Positions 9,799 to 18,657 are shown, numbered from the stretch's first letter. The stretch: 64,000 nt of DNA from Candidatus Zipacnadia bacterium (GCA_029821735.1 JALGSU010000005.1:62001-126000); one strand, 5' to 3'. Notes: generated by a model not told the origin, from the sequence alone. Numbers and translations: made by a program.

Positions 9799-10245
9799 CT
9801 AGTGCTTCATCTGCGTGATCGTCTTCCGAATGCTCTCTGCGTCCACACCGTGGCGGGTCAGCGCGGTGAAGGCCTCACCACTGCCCTCGAGGGCGATTCC
9901 GAGCAGGAGATGCGCTGTCCCTATCTGGGTCTCGGCGTCGCGCGTCTCACGCCATTGCTCGTGCGCGAGCTTGAACACCTGCTGCGATTCGGGTGTGAAG
10001 GTGACATCGCTGGTGCCCTCCACCTCAGTACCCAACTCCACGTTTGAGGAGAGATCCTCTGCCAGTTCCTCGGGGTCCACTTCCAGCGCCCGCAGCACGT
10101 CGATCGCGCTGTTCGCCTCGATGCGGATGAGCCCGAGCAACAGGTGTTCGGTGCCAATCTGATGCACCCACATCTTCTGGGCCTCAGCGTTAGCCATCAG
10201 TATCGACCGACGAGCGCTCCCCGAGAACCTTTGCCACAGTTCCAT
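9799..10245 (-). CDS. Stand-alone Clp N-terminal domain protein
   Basis: About 148 residues, consisting only of the two Clp-N repeats and ending where ClpC would enter its linker. The N-terminus (M-E-L-W-Q-R-F, then A-R-R-x-I-L) closely matches the start of the neighbouring ClpC, so I start it at 10245 rather than at the in-frame ATG at 10260. No AAA+ module, Walker motif or stop-causing frameshift is visible after it, so it is a complete small protein and not a truncated ClpC. It ends 24 bases before clpC on the same strand. Clp-N domains bind substrates and adaptors; a free copy could act as an adaptor or compete for them, which is inference. It probably arose by partial tandem duplication of clpC. 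Confidence 0.85.
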   Translation of the reverse strand: MELWQRFSGSARRSILMANAEAQKMWVHQIGTEHLLLGLIRIEANSAIDVLRALEVDPEELAEDLSSNVELGTEVEGTSDVTFTPESQQVFKLAHEQWRETRDAETQIGTAHLLLGIALEGSGEAFTALTRHGVDAESIRKTITQMKH

Positions 10246-10333
10246 CAATCGTCGCCCCATTCTGTCGGCGTCGACTTAGTCCATCGGGCATCCCTATTGT
10301 GTATATATGCCCTGCAGGGGCAAATGTTACTCC

Positions 10334-11206
10334 CTATATCGGCGTTCCCTCGGACTTCGTTAGCTCGCGGAAGCCTTCCAGTAGACGTTTGGTGACCGCT
10401 CCAGGTTTCCCATCGCCGATCTGGCGACCGTCAACCGTGATCACAGGGACCAGTTCGGCGGCGGTGCCGGTGAGGAAACACTCGTCGGCGGTGTAGACGT
10501 CGGCGTTCGGGAACATCTTCTCCTGGAAGGGCACGCCCTGCTTGCCGGCGATCTCGATGACCGCGCGGCGGGTCACACCGTCGAGGATGCCCGCCGCGAT
10601 GGGCGGCGTGATCAGCGTGCCCTCTGAGACCACAAAGATGTTGTCGCCAGTGCACTCGGAGACCATGCCGTCGCGAGTGAGCATAATGCCCTCGGAGACG
10701 CCGGCCAGGTTGCACTCGATCTTCGCGTATATATTGTTCAGATAGTTGAGCGACTTGACGCCCGGGTTGCAGGCATCGATCGCGTTTCGCCGCGTCGCAC
10801 AGGTGATGAGTGCGAGGCCCGTCGCGTAGAGTTCCTCGGGATACAGTTGGATGCTCGCCGCGATGATGAACACGGTTGCTTTCGGGCACTTTAGCGGGTC
10901 CAGCCCCAAGTCGCCCACGCCACGTGTGACGACCAGCCTGATATAGCCGTCGTGTATGTCGTTTGCGGCGCATGCCTCAACGGTCGCCGCGCACAACTCT
11001 TCGTGGGTCATGCCGATGTCGAGCATGAGCGCCTTGGCCGAGCGCTCGAGGCGCGCGATGTGCTCGTCGAGCCGGAAGACCCGGCCGTTATAGGCCCGTA
11101 TGCCCTCAAAGACGCCATCGCCATAGAGCAGGCCATGGTCGAAAACGGACACTTTGGCCTCGTCCTCGGGAACCAGTTCGCCATCCAGCCATATCAGTTG
11201 GGACAT
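10334..11206 (-). CDS. ilvE: Branched-chain amino acid aminotransferase
   Basis: 290 residues from the ATG at 11206, with GGGAG nine bases upstream; the longer frame to 11287 is non-coding in character. A fold-type IV PLP enzyme that transfers the amino group between glutamate and the 2-oxoacids of leucine, isoleucine and valine in the cytoplasm. Seen are W-L-D-G-E near residue 5, G-L-L-Y-G-D-G-V-F-E-G-I-R at 25-37, the PLP lysine in V-K-S-L-N-Y at about 151, and E-C-T-G-D-N-I-F at 184-191 that contacts the cofactor. D-amino acid transaminase and aminodeoxychorismate lyase share the fold, but the E-G-I-R motif and length favour IlvE. A sigma-A-like promoter lies 96 bases upstream; no T-box is visible in the leader. 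Confidence 0.9.
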   Translation of the reverse strand: MSQLIWLDGELVPEDEAKVSVFDHGLLYGDGVFEGIRAYNGRVFRLDEHIARLERSAKALMLDIGMTHEELCAATVEACAANDIHDGYIRLVVTRGVGDLGLDPLKCPKATVFIIAASIQLYPEELYATGLALITCATRRNAIDACNPGVKSLNYLNNIYAKIECNLAGVSEGIMLTRDGMVSECTGDNIFVVSEGTLITPPIAAGILDGVTRRAVIEIAGKQGVPFQEKMFPNADVYTADECFLTGTAAELVPVITVDGRQIGDGKPGAVTKRLLEGFRELTKSEGTPI

Positions 11207-11301
11207 ACTGTCTCGCTCCCACGCAGGTCGAATTGTCCGCCGATCAGTAGCACTACTAAACTGTTCCCGTCGCCCCAGTGCATGCACGGCGGGTCATGGC
11301 C

Positions 11302-11330
11302 ATTGTACAGCATCGGCCGCGCCGGTGCAA
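11302..11330 (-). promoter_or_regulatory. Candidate sigma-A promoter of ilvE
   Basis: On the minus strand TTGCAC is followed after exactly 17 bases by TACAAT. The predicted start lies about 90 bases before the ilvE start codon. The leader contains a short inverted repeat, AGTAG-CA-CTACT at 11246-11257, which may be an operator. The terminator of the preceding gene (11400-11429) makes an independent promoter here expected. Confidence 0.5.
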
Positions 11331-11399
11331 CGCTTGCGGGATCCAAGAGCGCGGGCCGCTCTCTCTGTTGCCTTATCGCCTCGGACGCGCAGAATAGAA

Positions 11400-11429
11400 A
11401 GGGGCGGAGAATACCCCTCCTCCGCCCCT
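11400..11429 (-). terminator. Intrinsic terminator after the sugar isomerase gene
   Basis: AGGGGCGGAG and CTCCGCCCCT form a perfect 10-bp stem around a 10-base loop. On the minus strand the stem is followed by TTTCTATTCT, a fair U-tract. It lies 47 bases after the stop of the gene at 11476-12444 and insulates it from ilvE. Confidence 0.75.
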
Positions 11430-11475
11430 CATATGTTACTAACGCGCCTCGCAAGCGCCGGGTTCCCCCGCAGGG

Positions 11476-12444
11476 TCAGGCCCAGGTCATCTCGCCGGCG
11501 TCCTCGAAGATCGCGGAGCTCTTGAGGAAGCTGACGGCCTTGAGGAAGCCCTCGTTGGCGGTCATCAGCGAGTCCTCGTGCTCGATGCTGAGCGCACCGT
11601 CGTAGCCGGACATGCGCAGCGTCGAGAGCATGTCATTCCACTCGAGCGCATCGTGGCCGTAGCCGAGCGAGCGGAAGATCCACGAGCGGTTGAGTTCGTC
11701 ACCGTAGTGCTTGGGGTCGAGGCAGCCGTTCACGCGGTTGTTCCAGTCATACACGCAGACATCTTTCGCATGGAAGTGCTTGATGACGTCGCCCTTGTCC
11801 TGCAGCCAGCGAATTGCGGCGGCGGGTTCGATTCCGCGCCACCACAGGTGGCTCGGGTCGAAGTTGCAGCACATGCGGTCGCCGGCGGCCTCGCGAAGCT
11901 GGATGAGGCTCTCGGGGTTGTGGACCAAGAAGTTCGGGTGCATCTCGAAGCAGAAATCGACGCCGCACTTGTCGGCGAACTTGTTCTCGGCCTTCCAGTA
12001 TTTGGCGGCGACGCCCCACTGGTATTCGAGCGCGTCGGAGTGATCCTCGGGCCAGGGCGCGACGACCCAGTTCGGGGTCATGTCGCCCGCGCAGCCACCG
12101 GGCAGGCCGGAGAAGCCGTTGACGCAGGTGACGCCGATCTTGCTGGCGAGAGTCCCGGCGGCCCGCCAGGCGTCGTGATGCTCCTTGGCGATCTCTTTGT
12201 TCGGGTGCAGCGGATTGCCGTGGACGCTCAGGGCACTGATCTCCAGACCGTGATCGGCGATCATGGCCATGAACTCGTCGCGCTTCTTCTTGCTGGAGTT
12301 GAGTTCGGCGGGGTTGCAGTGTGCGTCGCCCGGCCAGCCACCCGCGCCCAGTTCGATGGTCTGCAGTCCTGCCTCAGCGAAAAACGCCAGTACCTCGGAC
12401 AGCGGCTGCGCGCTCCACGCAGCGGAAAGTGCACCGATCTTCAT
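11476..12444 (-). CDS. Sugar phosphate isomerase/epimerase (xylose isomerase-like TIM barrel)
   Basis: 322 residues with GGGAGG before the ATG. Typical AP-endonuclease-2 superfamily features are seen: M-K-I-G-A-L-S at the N-terminus, E-L-G-A-G-G-W-P-G-D near residue 37 (the W-P-G-D variant is common in dehydratase/isomerase members acting on inositols and uronates), F-E-M-H-P-N near 170 and N-F-D-P-S-H near 198 that supply metal ligands, H-F-H-A-K-D near 228, and I-E-H-E-D near 296. Such enzymes isomerise or dehydrate sugars with a divalent metal. No signal peptide. It is followed by a terminator and preceded on the same strand by a microprotein and a Gfo/Idh/MocA dehydrogenase, a frequent catabolic partnership. 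Confidence 0.85.
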   Translation of the reverse strand: MKIGALSAAWSAQPLSEVLAFFAEAGLQTIELGAGGWPGDAHCNPAELNSSKKKRDEFMAMIADHGLEISALSVHGNPLHPNKEIAKEHHDAWRAAGTLASKIGVTCVNGFSGLPGGCAGDMTPNWVVAPWPEDHSDALEYQWGVAAKYWKAENKFADKCGVDFCFEMHPNFLVHNPESLIQLREAAGDRMCCNFDPSHLWWRGIEPAAAIRWLQDKGDVIKHFHAKDVCVYDWNNRVNGCLDPKHYGDELNRSWIFRSLGYGHDALEWNDMLSTLRMSGYDGALSIEHEDSLMTANEGFLKAVSFLKSSAIFEDAGEMTWA

Positions 12445-12531
12445 CTGTCAGTCCTCCCTTAGTTGATGGACAGACTTCAAAGGGCGAAGCTATGCTCCGA
12501 TCCCATTTCGCTCAATCAATACCGCCAACCC

Positions 12532-12663
12532 CTAGCGTTTGCTGCTGGGGCCGCGTTTCTTCTTACCCGCGCGCGTGAGAAGCGGCGCCACTACGAGAAA
12601 GACCAGCGCCAGCACCACGAAAACGCCCAGAACTCCGATGACAGCCAGCATAGCTACGGACAA
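12532..12663 (-). CDS. 43-residue single-pass membrane microprotein
   Basis: A short frame in the 297-base gap between the sugar isomerase and the dehydrogenase. It can start at TTG 12663 (43 residues, GAGGTGA six bases upstream) or at ATG 12651 (39 residues). It contains one uninterrupted hydrophobic helix of about 24 residues (start M-L-A-V-I-G-V-L) followed by a basic tail with T-R-A-G-K-K-K-R and a final S-S-K-R, which predicts an N-out, C-in orientation. No family is recognised. The rest of the gap shows nothing else. Coding status is inferred from the ribosome site and the clean helix-plus-basic-tail layout. Confidence 0.5.
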   Translation of the reverse strand: MSVAMLAVIGVLGVFVVLALVFLVVAPLLTRAGKKKRGPSSKR

Positions 12664-12741
12664 GCCGCATCACCTCGCTGTGGTCCGATATCCGAGAACG
12701 GACTGACACCGCGCAGGCCAGAGATCGCGCTGGGCGTCAGC

Positions 12742-13920
12742 TCACACCTTTACCCACTTGCCTGACGTGGCGGCCTTGTCACACGCATCCAGCACGAGCT
12801 GGGTCTTCAGACCATCCTCGAAGCTCGGGGAGGTCTGCTTGCCAGTGGCAACGGCCTGGCAGAGGTCGAAGACCGTGTTGATGAAGGTGTGCTCGTAGCC
12901 GATGATGTGCGCAACGGGCCAGAAGCGCGGGCCGGCACCCTTGGGCAGCCCCATGAACGGGTGGCTGTCATCGGTCGCCTGGATGAGCCTGAAGCCGGTG
13001 CGGTCGCCCTTGTCAGCGCAGTTGTAGTATTCCAGCTCGTTCATGCGCTCAAGGTTGAAGCGCAGGGAGCCCTTCGAGCCATTGACCTCGAACCAGTTGT
13101 AGTTCTTGTGGCCGGCCGCGAAGCGCGTGGCCTCCATCGTGCCGAGCGCGCCGTTGGCGAAGCGGCAGAGGGCGACGACGCCATCGTCGACGTCGACGGT
13201 GCCCATCTTCGAGTCCTTGGCGGCTTTGCCGCCGAGGCCGGTATCGAAGCTGTCGAGCTGCGGGCGCTTGTCGATGAAGGTCTCCATCGCGCACGAGAGG
13301 CTGTTGATGTCGCCCAGCAGCCACAGCGCGAGGTCGATCGAGTGGGCCATCAGGTCGCCGAGCGAGCCGGAGCCGGCGATTTCCTTCTGCACGCGCCACA
13401 TCATCGGCACGTCCGGGGGCATGAGCCAGTCCTGCAGATAGAGCGAGCGCCAGTGGTAGATGTCCCCGAGGTCACCGTTGTCGATCATCTTCTTGGCCAG
13501 GGAGATCGCGGGCGCGCGCCGGTAGTTGTGGCACAGCATGTTTACCACGCCGGCCTTCTTGACGGCGGCGACCATCTTCTTCGCATCGGCGACGCTGGTC
13601 GCGAGTGGCTTCTCGCAGAAGACATGCTTGCCGGCTTTTGCGGCTTTGATAGCCAGCTCGGCGTGCTGGTTGTTGGGGACGGTGATGTCCACCATGTCGA
13701 TGTCATCGCGCGCGAGCAGCTCGTCCACATCGTACACGACGTCTTCCCAGCCGAAGGCCTCGGCGCAGGCGTCCGTACGCTCTTTGGTGCGCCCACACAG
13801 GACCTTCATGACCGGCTTGGCCTTCAGTTCGGGGAAGTAGAAACCCACCTGCCTGTAGGCGTTCGAGTGCGCCCTGCCCATAAAATTGTAGCCGACGAGC
13901 CCGACATTGATCTCTTTCAT
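12742..13920 (-). CDS. Gfo/Idh/MocA family NAD(P)-dependent oxidoreductase
   Basis: 392 residues from the ATG at 13920, preceded by GGAGGG; an upstream extension to 14088 is not credible. The N-terminal Rossmann fold shows G-L-V-G-Y-N-F-M-G-R-A-H near residue 7, then V-P-N-N-Q-H-A near 83 and the catalytic E-K-P-L-A motif near 104 with the lysine that characterises the family; a C-terminal alpha/beta domain follows. These enzymes oxidise or reduce sugars and inositols with a bound NAD(P). The substrate is not deducible. No twin-arginine signal, so it is cytoplasmic. It precedes the microprotein and sugar isomerase genes on the same strand. Confidence 0.9.
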   Translation of the reverse strand: MKEINVGLVGYNFMGRAHSNAYRQVGFYFPELKAKPVMKVLCGRTKERTDACAEAFGWEDVVYDVDELLARDDIDMVDITVPNNQHAELAIKAAKAGKHVFCEKPLATSVADAKKMVAAVKKAGVVNMLCHNYRRAPAISLAKKMIDNGDLGDIYHWRSLYLQDWLMPPDVPMMWRVQKEIAGSGSLGDLMAHSIDLALWLLGDINSLSCAMETFIDKRPQLDSFDTGLGGKAAKDSKMGTVDVDDGVVALCRFANGALGTMEATRFAAGHKNYNWFEVNGSKGSLRFNLERMNELEYYNCADKGDRTGFRLIQATDDSHPFMGLPKGAGPRFWPVAHIIGYEHTFINTVFDLCQAVATGKQTSPSFEDGLKTQLVLDACDKAATSGKWVKV

Positions 13921-14087
13921 CGCTGACCCTCCGAGCCTAGAGGCATCTCGGTCCCGGTGTCGCCGGGACGTGAGCGTTGACGCGGCGGCGGCCGCCGCGG
14001 AACCCGCAATCTGCGTTCTCCACACTTCCCCGCCTGCTCGAGTTCTCCTGCCACCCGCGCAAAATCTGCGGGCATTGCCTGCGACCA

Positions 14088-15077
14088 CTACCGCAACTGC
14101 ACGTCGGTCACCACCATGCGGTGATCAGAGTGCTCGGTGTACACCACCCGCGAATGCAGCGGGCGCATCTCGCCACTGACCCAGATGCCATCGATACGTG
14201 ACATCGGGTGCTCGGCGGTGATGGTGTTCGGCCAGCCGCGCCCGACGGCGGCGAAAGCGTCCGTGAAGTCCTCACGCAGCGGGTCGAGCAGCGAGTTTCG
14301 CCCGGGAGTGTTGAAGTCCCCGGCGATGATCACCGGGCCCTGCGCAAGGGCCGTGTGCACATACTGCATGAGCAGTGCCACGGACTCCTCGCGCACGCGA
14401 CGGAGCGTGCGCGCCTCGCGCCACGTCTTGGGGTTCCACGGGTCCATGCGCAGGCCAGGGAGATGCAGGTGGACGGAAAAGACTGTGAGGGTGACCGGTG
14501 GATTGAGGCGCTCGGGGGAGACGATCGCGTACTGCATGTAGTGTGCGAGATGCTTGTGCAACTCGGGCCAGGTCCCGCTGCCACGCGCCACGATGGCGGT
14601 GTCAATGCCCGGCGCCACCAGCCACCCGTCGCTGCCGCACATCTCCTGCATCTCGACTGTGCCGGGGCGCTCCTGGACCGCGATGATGTCCGGGTCGAGG
14701 GCCAGGGCGTCGGCGAAGGCCCCGTCGCGCCCACCGGCGCAGTTGATGGTGACAATGCGCAGCGTGCGACCGACCTCGCCCGTCGGCTGCGGACCAGGCC
14801 GCAGGAGGTGGCGCGACTCCTCGGCGATCAGTGCTGTCGCGAGCAACCACGCGCCGACTGCCAGAGCGAACATTTTGCGGCTACCGAAGAGACCCGGCAA
14901 GGCCAGCAGCAGGCCGATTCCGGTCGCGAACCAGAAAGGCCAGATCGTGATCGGGTCGAGGAACCATGCACGGCTGAGGTGACACGCCGATACCAACGCG
15001 CACAGAACCAGCGACGCGACGGGCGCCCAGCGGGGCGCCCGTCGTCGCTTCACGCTGTTGTCGGCTACGCGTGTCAC
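14088..15077 (-). CDS. Membrane-anchored endonuclease/exonuclease/phosphatase family protein
   Basis: 329 residues starting at a GTG (15077) with AGGTGG eight bases upstream. Three hydrophobic helices at about 17-34, 43-63 and 68-86 anchor an EEP-fold catalytic domain from about residue 103. Catalytic landmarks are T-I-N-C-A-G-G, A-V-Q-E near 135 (metal-binding glutamate), F-S-V-H-L, I-A-G-D-F-N near 255 with the D-x-N pair, and S-D-H-R-M-V near 318 with the catalytic D-H. Related proteins (YafD type) are predicted hydrolases of phosphodiesters or phosphate esters; no substrate can be assigned. The stop lies 167 bases before the start of the dehydrogenase gene. Confidence 0.8.
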   Translation of the reverse strand: MTRVADNSVKRRRAPRWAPVASLVLCALVSACHLSRAWFLDPITIWPFWFATGIGLLLALPGLFGSRKMFALAVGAWLLATALIAEESRHLLRPGPQPTGEVGRTLRIVTINCAGGRDGAFADALALDPDIIAVQERPGTVEMQEMCGSDGWLVAPGIDTAIVARGSGTWPELHKHLAHYMQYAIVSPERLNPPVTLTVFSVHLHLPGLRMDPWNPKTWREARTLRRVREESVALLMQYVHTALAQGPVIIAGDFNTPGRNSLLDPLREDFTDAFAAVGRGWPNTITAEHPMSRIDGIWVSGEMRPLHSRVVYTEHSDHRMVVTDVQLR

Positions 15078-15104
15078 TGTCTGCGGCCACCTGTCTTGAG
15101 CGGG

Positions 15105-16460
15105 TCAGGGCAGCAGTCTGGGCACCGGGTTCGGGAAGTGTCCCGCGGGGCGGACGCCCTTGCCCGGCCGGTCAGTATCGCCGAGGTCATCGCGCGCCGC
15201 TTCGGCATACGCCATCAGGCGCTCGACAACGTCGGGGTGGAAGGCGATGACATTCTGGGTCTCACCGGGATCGGCCTCGACGTCATAGAGGAGCCCGCCG
15301 CTGACATCCACTTCGTCACCATGGTATGTCCGCCGATTCTCAAGCGGCACGTGCAGCTTCCACTGCCCGGAGCGGACCGCATGCAGTTGCTCCATGTGGT
15401 AGAAGAAGTATGCTTCGCACGGGGACGTGGCGCCCTCCTCACCGGAAATGATGGGCATGATATCGTGCCCGTCGATGACCCGGTCCTGGGGCGCAGTGGT
15501 GCCCGCGATTCCGGCGAAGGTCGGCAGGAAGTCCATCGTGGAACAGACCTCAGAGCAGGTCGCGCCGGCGGGGATGGTGCCGGGCATCCGCATGACGCAG
15601 GGGACGCGCATACCGCCCTCCCAGGTGCTGTATCCCCAGCCACGGAGCGGATCGTTGCTGCCACCGTGGTTGTAGGGCGACCCGTTGTCGGAGAGGAAGA
15701 TCACCATCGTGTTGCCCTCGAGCCCCAGCAGCTGGACGGCGCGGATAATCTCACCCGCCGACCAATCAAGCTCTTCGACGGAGTCGCCGTAGGCCCAGTT
15801 GCCCGACTTGCCCGAACACCGGGGACCCGTCACCGGATAGCGCACGCTGCCGGGCAGCGCCTGAGGCATGTAGAGCAGGAAGGGGTTGTCGACGTTGCGC
15901 TCCATGAAGCCGATGGCCTCTTCGGTGTAGCGCTCGGTGATGGTGGTCATTTCCACCGGCTGCTCGATGACCTCTTCGTTACGCATCAGCGGCAGCGGCG
16001 GCCAGTCCTGGCCGGGCCTCGGGGTCATGTCTTCGCTGTAGGGAATGCCGTAGTAGTAGTCGAAGCCGTGACGGGTGGGCAGGAACGGTTCCTGATCGCC
16101 CATGTGCCACTTCCCGACGCAGCCGGTCGCGTAGCCCTGTCCGCGCAGCAGCGTCGCCATCGTGATCTCGGACGGGTTGAGGCCCTTGGCCGCGACGGGC
16201 TGGAGCACGGCGTGGCCCTTGTCGGACATGTTCATGTCGACCCGCTGCGAGTAGCAGCCGGTCATCAGACTGGATCGCGAGGGGGTGCATACTCCGCTGG
16301 TCACGTAGAAGTCTGTGAAGAGCGTGCCGTCCTGCGCCATCCGGTCAACGTTGGGCGTTCGGTGCACCTCGTGACCGTAGCATCCCAGATCTCCATACCC
16401 CAGATTGTCGACGAACATCACGACGAAGTTCGTGTGCTGGTCATTCGCATTTGCTGGCAT
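15105..16460 (-). CDS. Sulfatase (formylglycine-dependent arylsulfatase family)
   Basis: 451 residues; GGAGGGG precedes the ATG. The formylglycine-generating motif C-T-P-S-R lies at 58-62, so maturation needs an FGE or anSME enzyme encoded elsewhere. Metal and sulfate ligands are visible: V-D-N-L-G-Y-G-D near 18-25, the G-K-W-H motif near 117, and L-S-D-N-G-S near 257. Family enzymes remove sulfate esters from glycans or small molecules. No signal peptide is seen, which is unusual for glycan sulfatases and suggests a cytoplasmic role on imported sulfated oligosaccharides, or a missed start. The next gene upstream is a polytopic membrane protein. Confidence 0.9.
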   Translation of the reverse strand: MPANANDQHTNFVVMFVDNLGYGDLGCYGHEVHRTPNVDRMAQDGTLFTDFYVTSGVCTPSRSSLMTGCYSQRVDMNMSDKGHAVLQPVAAKGLNPSEITMATLLRGQGYATGCVGKWHMGDQEPFLPTRHGFDYYYGIPYSEDMTPRPGQDWPPLPLMRNEEVIEQPVEMTTITERYTEEAIGFMERNVDNPFLLYMPQALPGSVRYPVTGPRCSGKSGNWAYGDSVEELDWSAGEIIRAVQLLGLEGNTMVIFLSDNGSPYNHGGSNDPLRGWGYSTWEGGMRVPCVMRMPGTIPAGATCSEVCSTMDFLPTFAGIAGTTAPQDRVIDGHDIMPIISGEEGATSPCEAYFFYHMEQLHAVRSGQWKLHVPLENRRTYHGDEVDVSGGLLYDVEADPGETQNVIAFHPDVVERLMAYAEAARDDLGDTDRPGKGVRPAGHFPNPVPRLLP

Positions 16461-16519
16461 CTTAGTGCCCCTCCGCGTTTCGTGGTAGCGGGCTCATTTC
16501 GCGTGCGGCCCGCAGAAAC

Positions 16520-18496
16520 TCAGTATACGTAAATCAGATTTCCCGTCGTGCCCGTAACGGTATCCACTACCAGCCAGCCCGCGGCGGCCATGAACTGGCC
16601 GAAGATCAGCCCGAGCATCACGCGGGTGCCTATGTCATAGATGCGGTAGCCGCCGTAGCGTAGCAGCCCGGCTTTGATGAGCCATCCGACCAGGATCGAG
16701 GCCCACAGGTCCTGCACGGGCTGGGTCGGCGCAATGGCGAACCCTATCGGGTGCAAGGGCCAGCCAATGAACCGCATGTGCATCGTCGTGAGCCCCCACA
16801 TCACCACACTGCCCGCCGCCATCCACAGCCACCAGCCGACACTGGGGACGATCGGGTTGTGCGTCACCGCAGCGGCGAAAGTGAATGCCGCGCGCGGGCA
16901 CCCACCGAAGAGCCACGAACTCAGTGACACGCCGCCGCGACTGTACGCCAGCGACAGCGTGGTGATGATGGCCACGAGCAGCGCTACGGCCAAGGCACCA
17001 GCGGCCAGCGGCAGAAAGCGCCGGCGAGACACGCCGGACTCATCCCAGACTTTCAGTCCGTGCGACGCGAACGGCATAAGGAACACTCGGATGTCGGCGC
17101 TCCAGGCGAAGCTGTAGGCCAACGATGTGATGCCCCGTGCGCCCACCGCCTGAGTCCCCAGCGCGTGGAGGACCACTGATTGCGGTATGAGCGCCGCCCG
17201 TGCGACCGGAACGCCTCCCTGAACGGCAGCCCGCGTCAATGCCGTGAAGGTCACCAGGACCGCCAGAACCAGGATTACGGCAGCGAGAATCGACAGCCCG
17301 CTCGCCACCAGCCACCAGATCATGCCTATCAAGCCGACGCTGAGACACACTGCGCCCGCGACGGCAGGCTGGTTCGGCCCTGCACGCGACCGGTCGCCCA
17401 GGCCGCCGAGCATCCCGCCGAAGGCAGCCGCGATGTCCTCGCGTGCCGCCCACAAGCTCGCGCCCACCATGAAGATCATCGCGCCCATCGCCTGGTTGGA
17501 GACCATCTGCGACCCGGCCGAGTAGATCTCCTTGGCCCCCACCCCTACGCCCATGAGCCGGAAGAGCGGCGTCTGAAAGGCGCTGGCCAGTGCGAAGGTC
17601 CACAAGCTGAAGCTCAGATCGGCGTTGATAAGGTACGCGAAGGCCGCCACGGACGGGTTCCCCCACAGCCGCAGCGTGAGTCGCTCGTTCTGCATGGGCA
17701 CGATTATGCTGTGGCGGAGCTTGATGGCGGGGACTATCGGGAAATAGTGCCTGATCCCGACGGCCACCGTCAGCAGAATCGCGAGCCCCGCGCCGATCCA
17801 GAACAGCCGGTTGCGCAGCAGCGATGGGAACAGCGTGTCGGGGCTTTCGCCCTTGACCATCTCGACCGGCAGCAACATGAGCGGATACACGAGCCGTTCG
17901 TGCTCACTCCACCGCCGATGGAGCAGTATCATCAGGCCGATGCTCGCGGCCGACAGCGCTGCGGTGAAGAGCAGCCACATCGCCAGCGGCAGCAGCCACG
18001 GTTGCCACGGCACGCCGCTGCCCTCGCGCCCGGCTTCGTAGAAGCCACGCACCGCGGACTCGTCCCAGACCGCCAGCCACCCGACTGAGGCCTCGCCGAA
18101 CATCTCGTCCCAGTGGTTCTCGGGGGTAGCGTAGTAACTGGCACCGGTCAGGATCGGCAGCAGTTGCCCGATCAGCCCCCACGTGACCACCGATGAGGCC
18201 AGCAGCGCCGCCACGAACACGACCAGCAGCTCGGACCGCCGCAGAGCCATGCTCCGCCTGACAAGTTTCAGCACAGGATTGACGAGCACGACGAGCAGAC
18301 AGAGGAGCGCGACCGTGCCGAGTGGCAGCGAAGTATTCGCCGGACGCGTGCCCCTGACGACGAGGTTCGCATACGGGAATGCGAAGCCGATCACGGCGGC
18401 CATGATCAGGCTCAGGAGCACGGCCCTGGACGTGACAGGGGACCGATCGTCATCGGCGGTCGGCGGCTGCTCTTGTGAGGCGTGTCCGTGTGCCAT
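16520..18496 (-). CDS. Polytopic membrane protein, probable DUF6785/DUF6784 family
   Basis: About 658 residues (ATG at 18496; a GTG at 18508 is an alternative). At least ten hydrophobic helices are spread over the whole length, beginning at about residue 28. A loop near residues 120-165 has the W-D-E-M-F and W-L-A-V-W-D-E segments, and another contains E-H-E-R-L-V-Y-P-L. I recall this layout from large uncharacterised membrane proteins that are frequent in Armatimonadota and Planctomycetota, often beside secreted carbohydrate genes; the family name is from memory and should be checked. A transport role is plausible but unproven. It could be co-transcribed with the sulfatase. Confidence 0.65.
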   Translation of the reverse strand: MAHGHASQEQPPTADDDRSPVTSRAVLLSLIMAAVIGFAFPYANLVVRGTRPANTSLPLGTVALLCLLVVLVNPVLKLVRRSMALRRSELLVVFVAALLASSVVTWGLIGQLLPILTGASYYATPENHWDEMFGEASVGWLAVWDESAVRGFYEAGREGSGVPWQPWLLPLAMWLLFTAALSAASIGLMILLHRRWSEHERLVYPLMLLPVEMVKGESPDTLFPSLLRNRLFWIGAGLAILLTVAVGIRHYFPIVPAIKLRHSIIVPMQNERLTLRLWGNPSVAAFAYLINADLSFSLWTFALASAFQTPLFRLMGVGVGAKEIYSAGSQMVSNQAMGAMIFMVGASLWAAREDIAAAFGGMLGGLGDRSRAGPNQPAVAGAVCLSVGLIGMIWWLVASGLSILAAVILVLAVLVTFTALTRAAVQGGVPVARAALIPQSVVLHALGTQAVGARGITSLAYSFAWSADIRVFLMPFASHGLKVWDESGVSRRRFLPLAAGALAVALLVAIITTLSLAYSRGGVSLSSWLFGGCPRAAFTFAAAVTHNPIVPSVGWWLWMAAGSVVMWGLTTMHMRFIGWPLHPIGFAIAPTQPVQDLWASILVGWLIKAGLLRYGGYRIYDIGTRVMLGLIFGQFMAAAGWLVVDTVTGTTGNLIYVY

Positions 18497-18580
18497 CGGC
18501 AGTCCCACTGCTTCACGAGATGGCTGGCCCGGTGGGCACTATTGCCCCGCCGGGTCTGTGATACCTTCTCGTGCCACTCC

Positions 18581-18650
18581 TACTGGGCGAAGCGCAGTGA
18601 GTACAGGTCCGCGTCCTTGATGAGCACGCGCAGGCGGACGGGTCGGCCGA
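18581..18650 (-). pseudogene. Remnant 3' end of a secreted propeller gene
   Basis: On the minus strand these bases encode G-R-P-V-R-L-R-V-L-I-K-D-A-D-L-Y-S-L-R-F-A-Q and a stop, nearly identical to the last residues of the intact gene at 19915-21810 (which ends S-I-R-F-G-E). Nothing upstream continues the frame, because the stop of the AlbA_2 gene lies only a few bases away. It is a leftover tail of a paralogue, or a partial duplication made when the AlbA_2 gene entered. Confidence 0.75.
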
Positions 18651-18657
18651 TGACATG

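Noticed and set aside
10308..10322. Near-palindrome TGCCCTGCAGGGGCA upstream of the Clp-N gene as a CtsR or HrcA operator
   Set aside because: It does not match the CtsR heptad repeat or the CIRCE element, and a 15-base near-palindrome is easily expected by chance in GC-rich DNA.
11207..11300. T-box or leucine attenuator in the ilvE leader
   Set aside because: The roughly 90-base leader lacks the T-box sequence, a leader peptide with branched-chain codons and an antiterminator fold.
14208..16532. A 774-codon open frame antisense to the phosphatase and sulfatase genes
   Set aside because: The opposite strand contains two genes with full catalytic motifs and good ribosome sites; the long frame has none.
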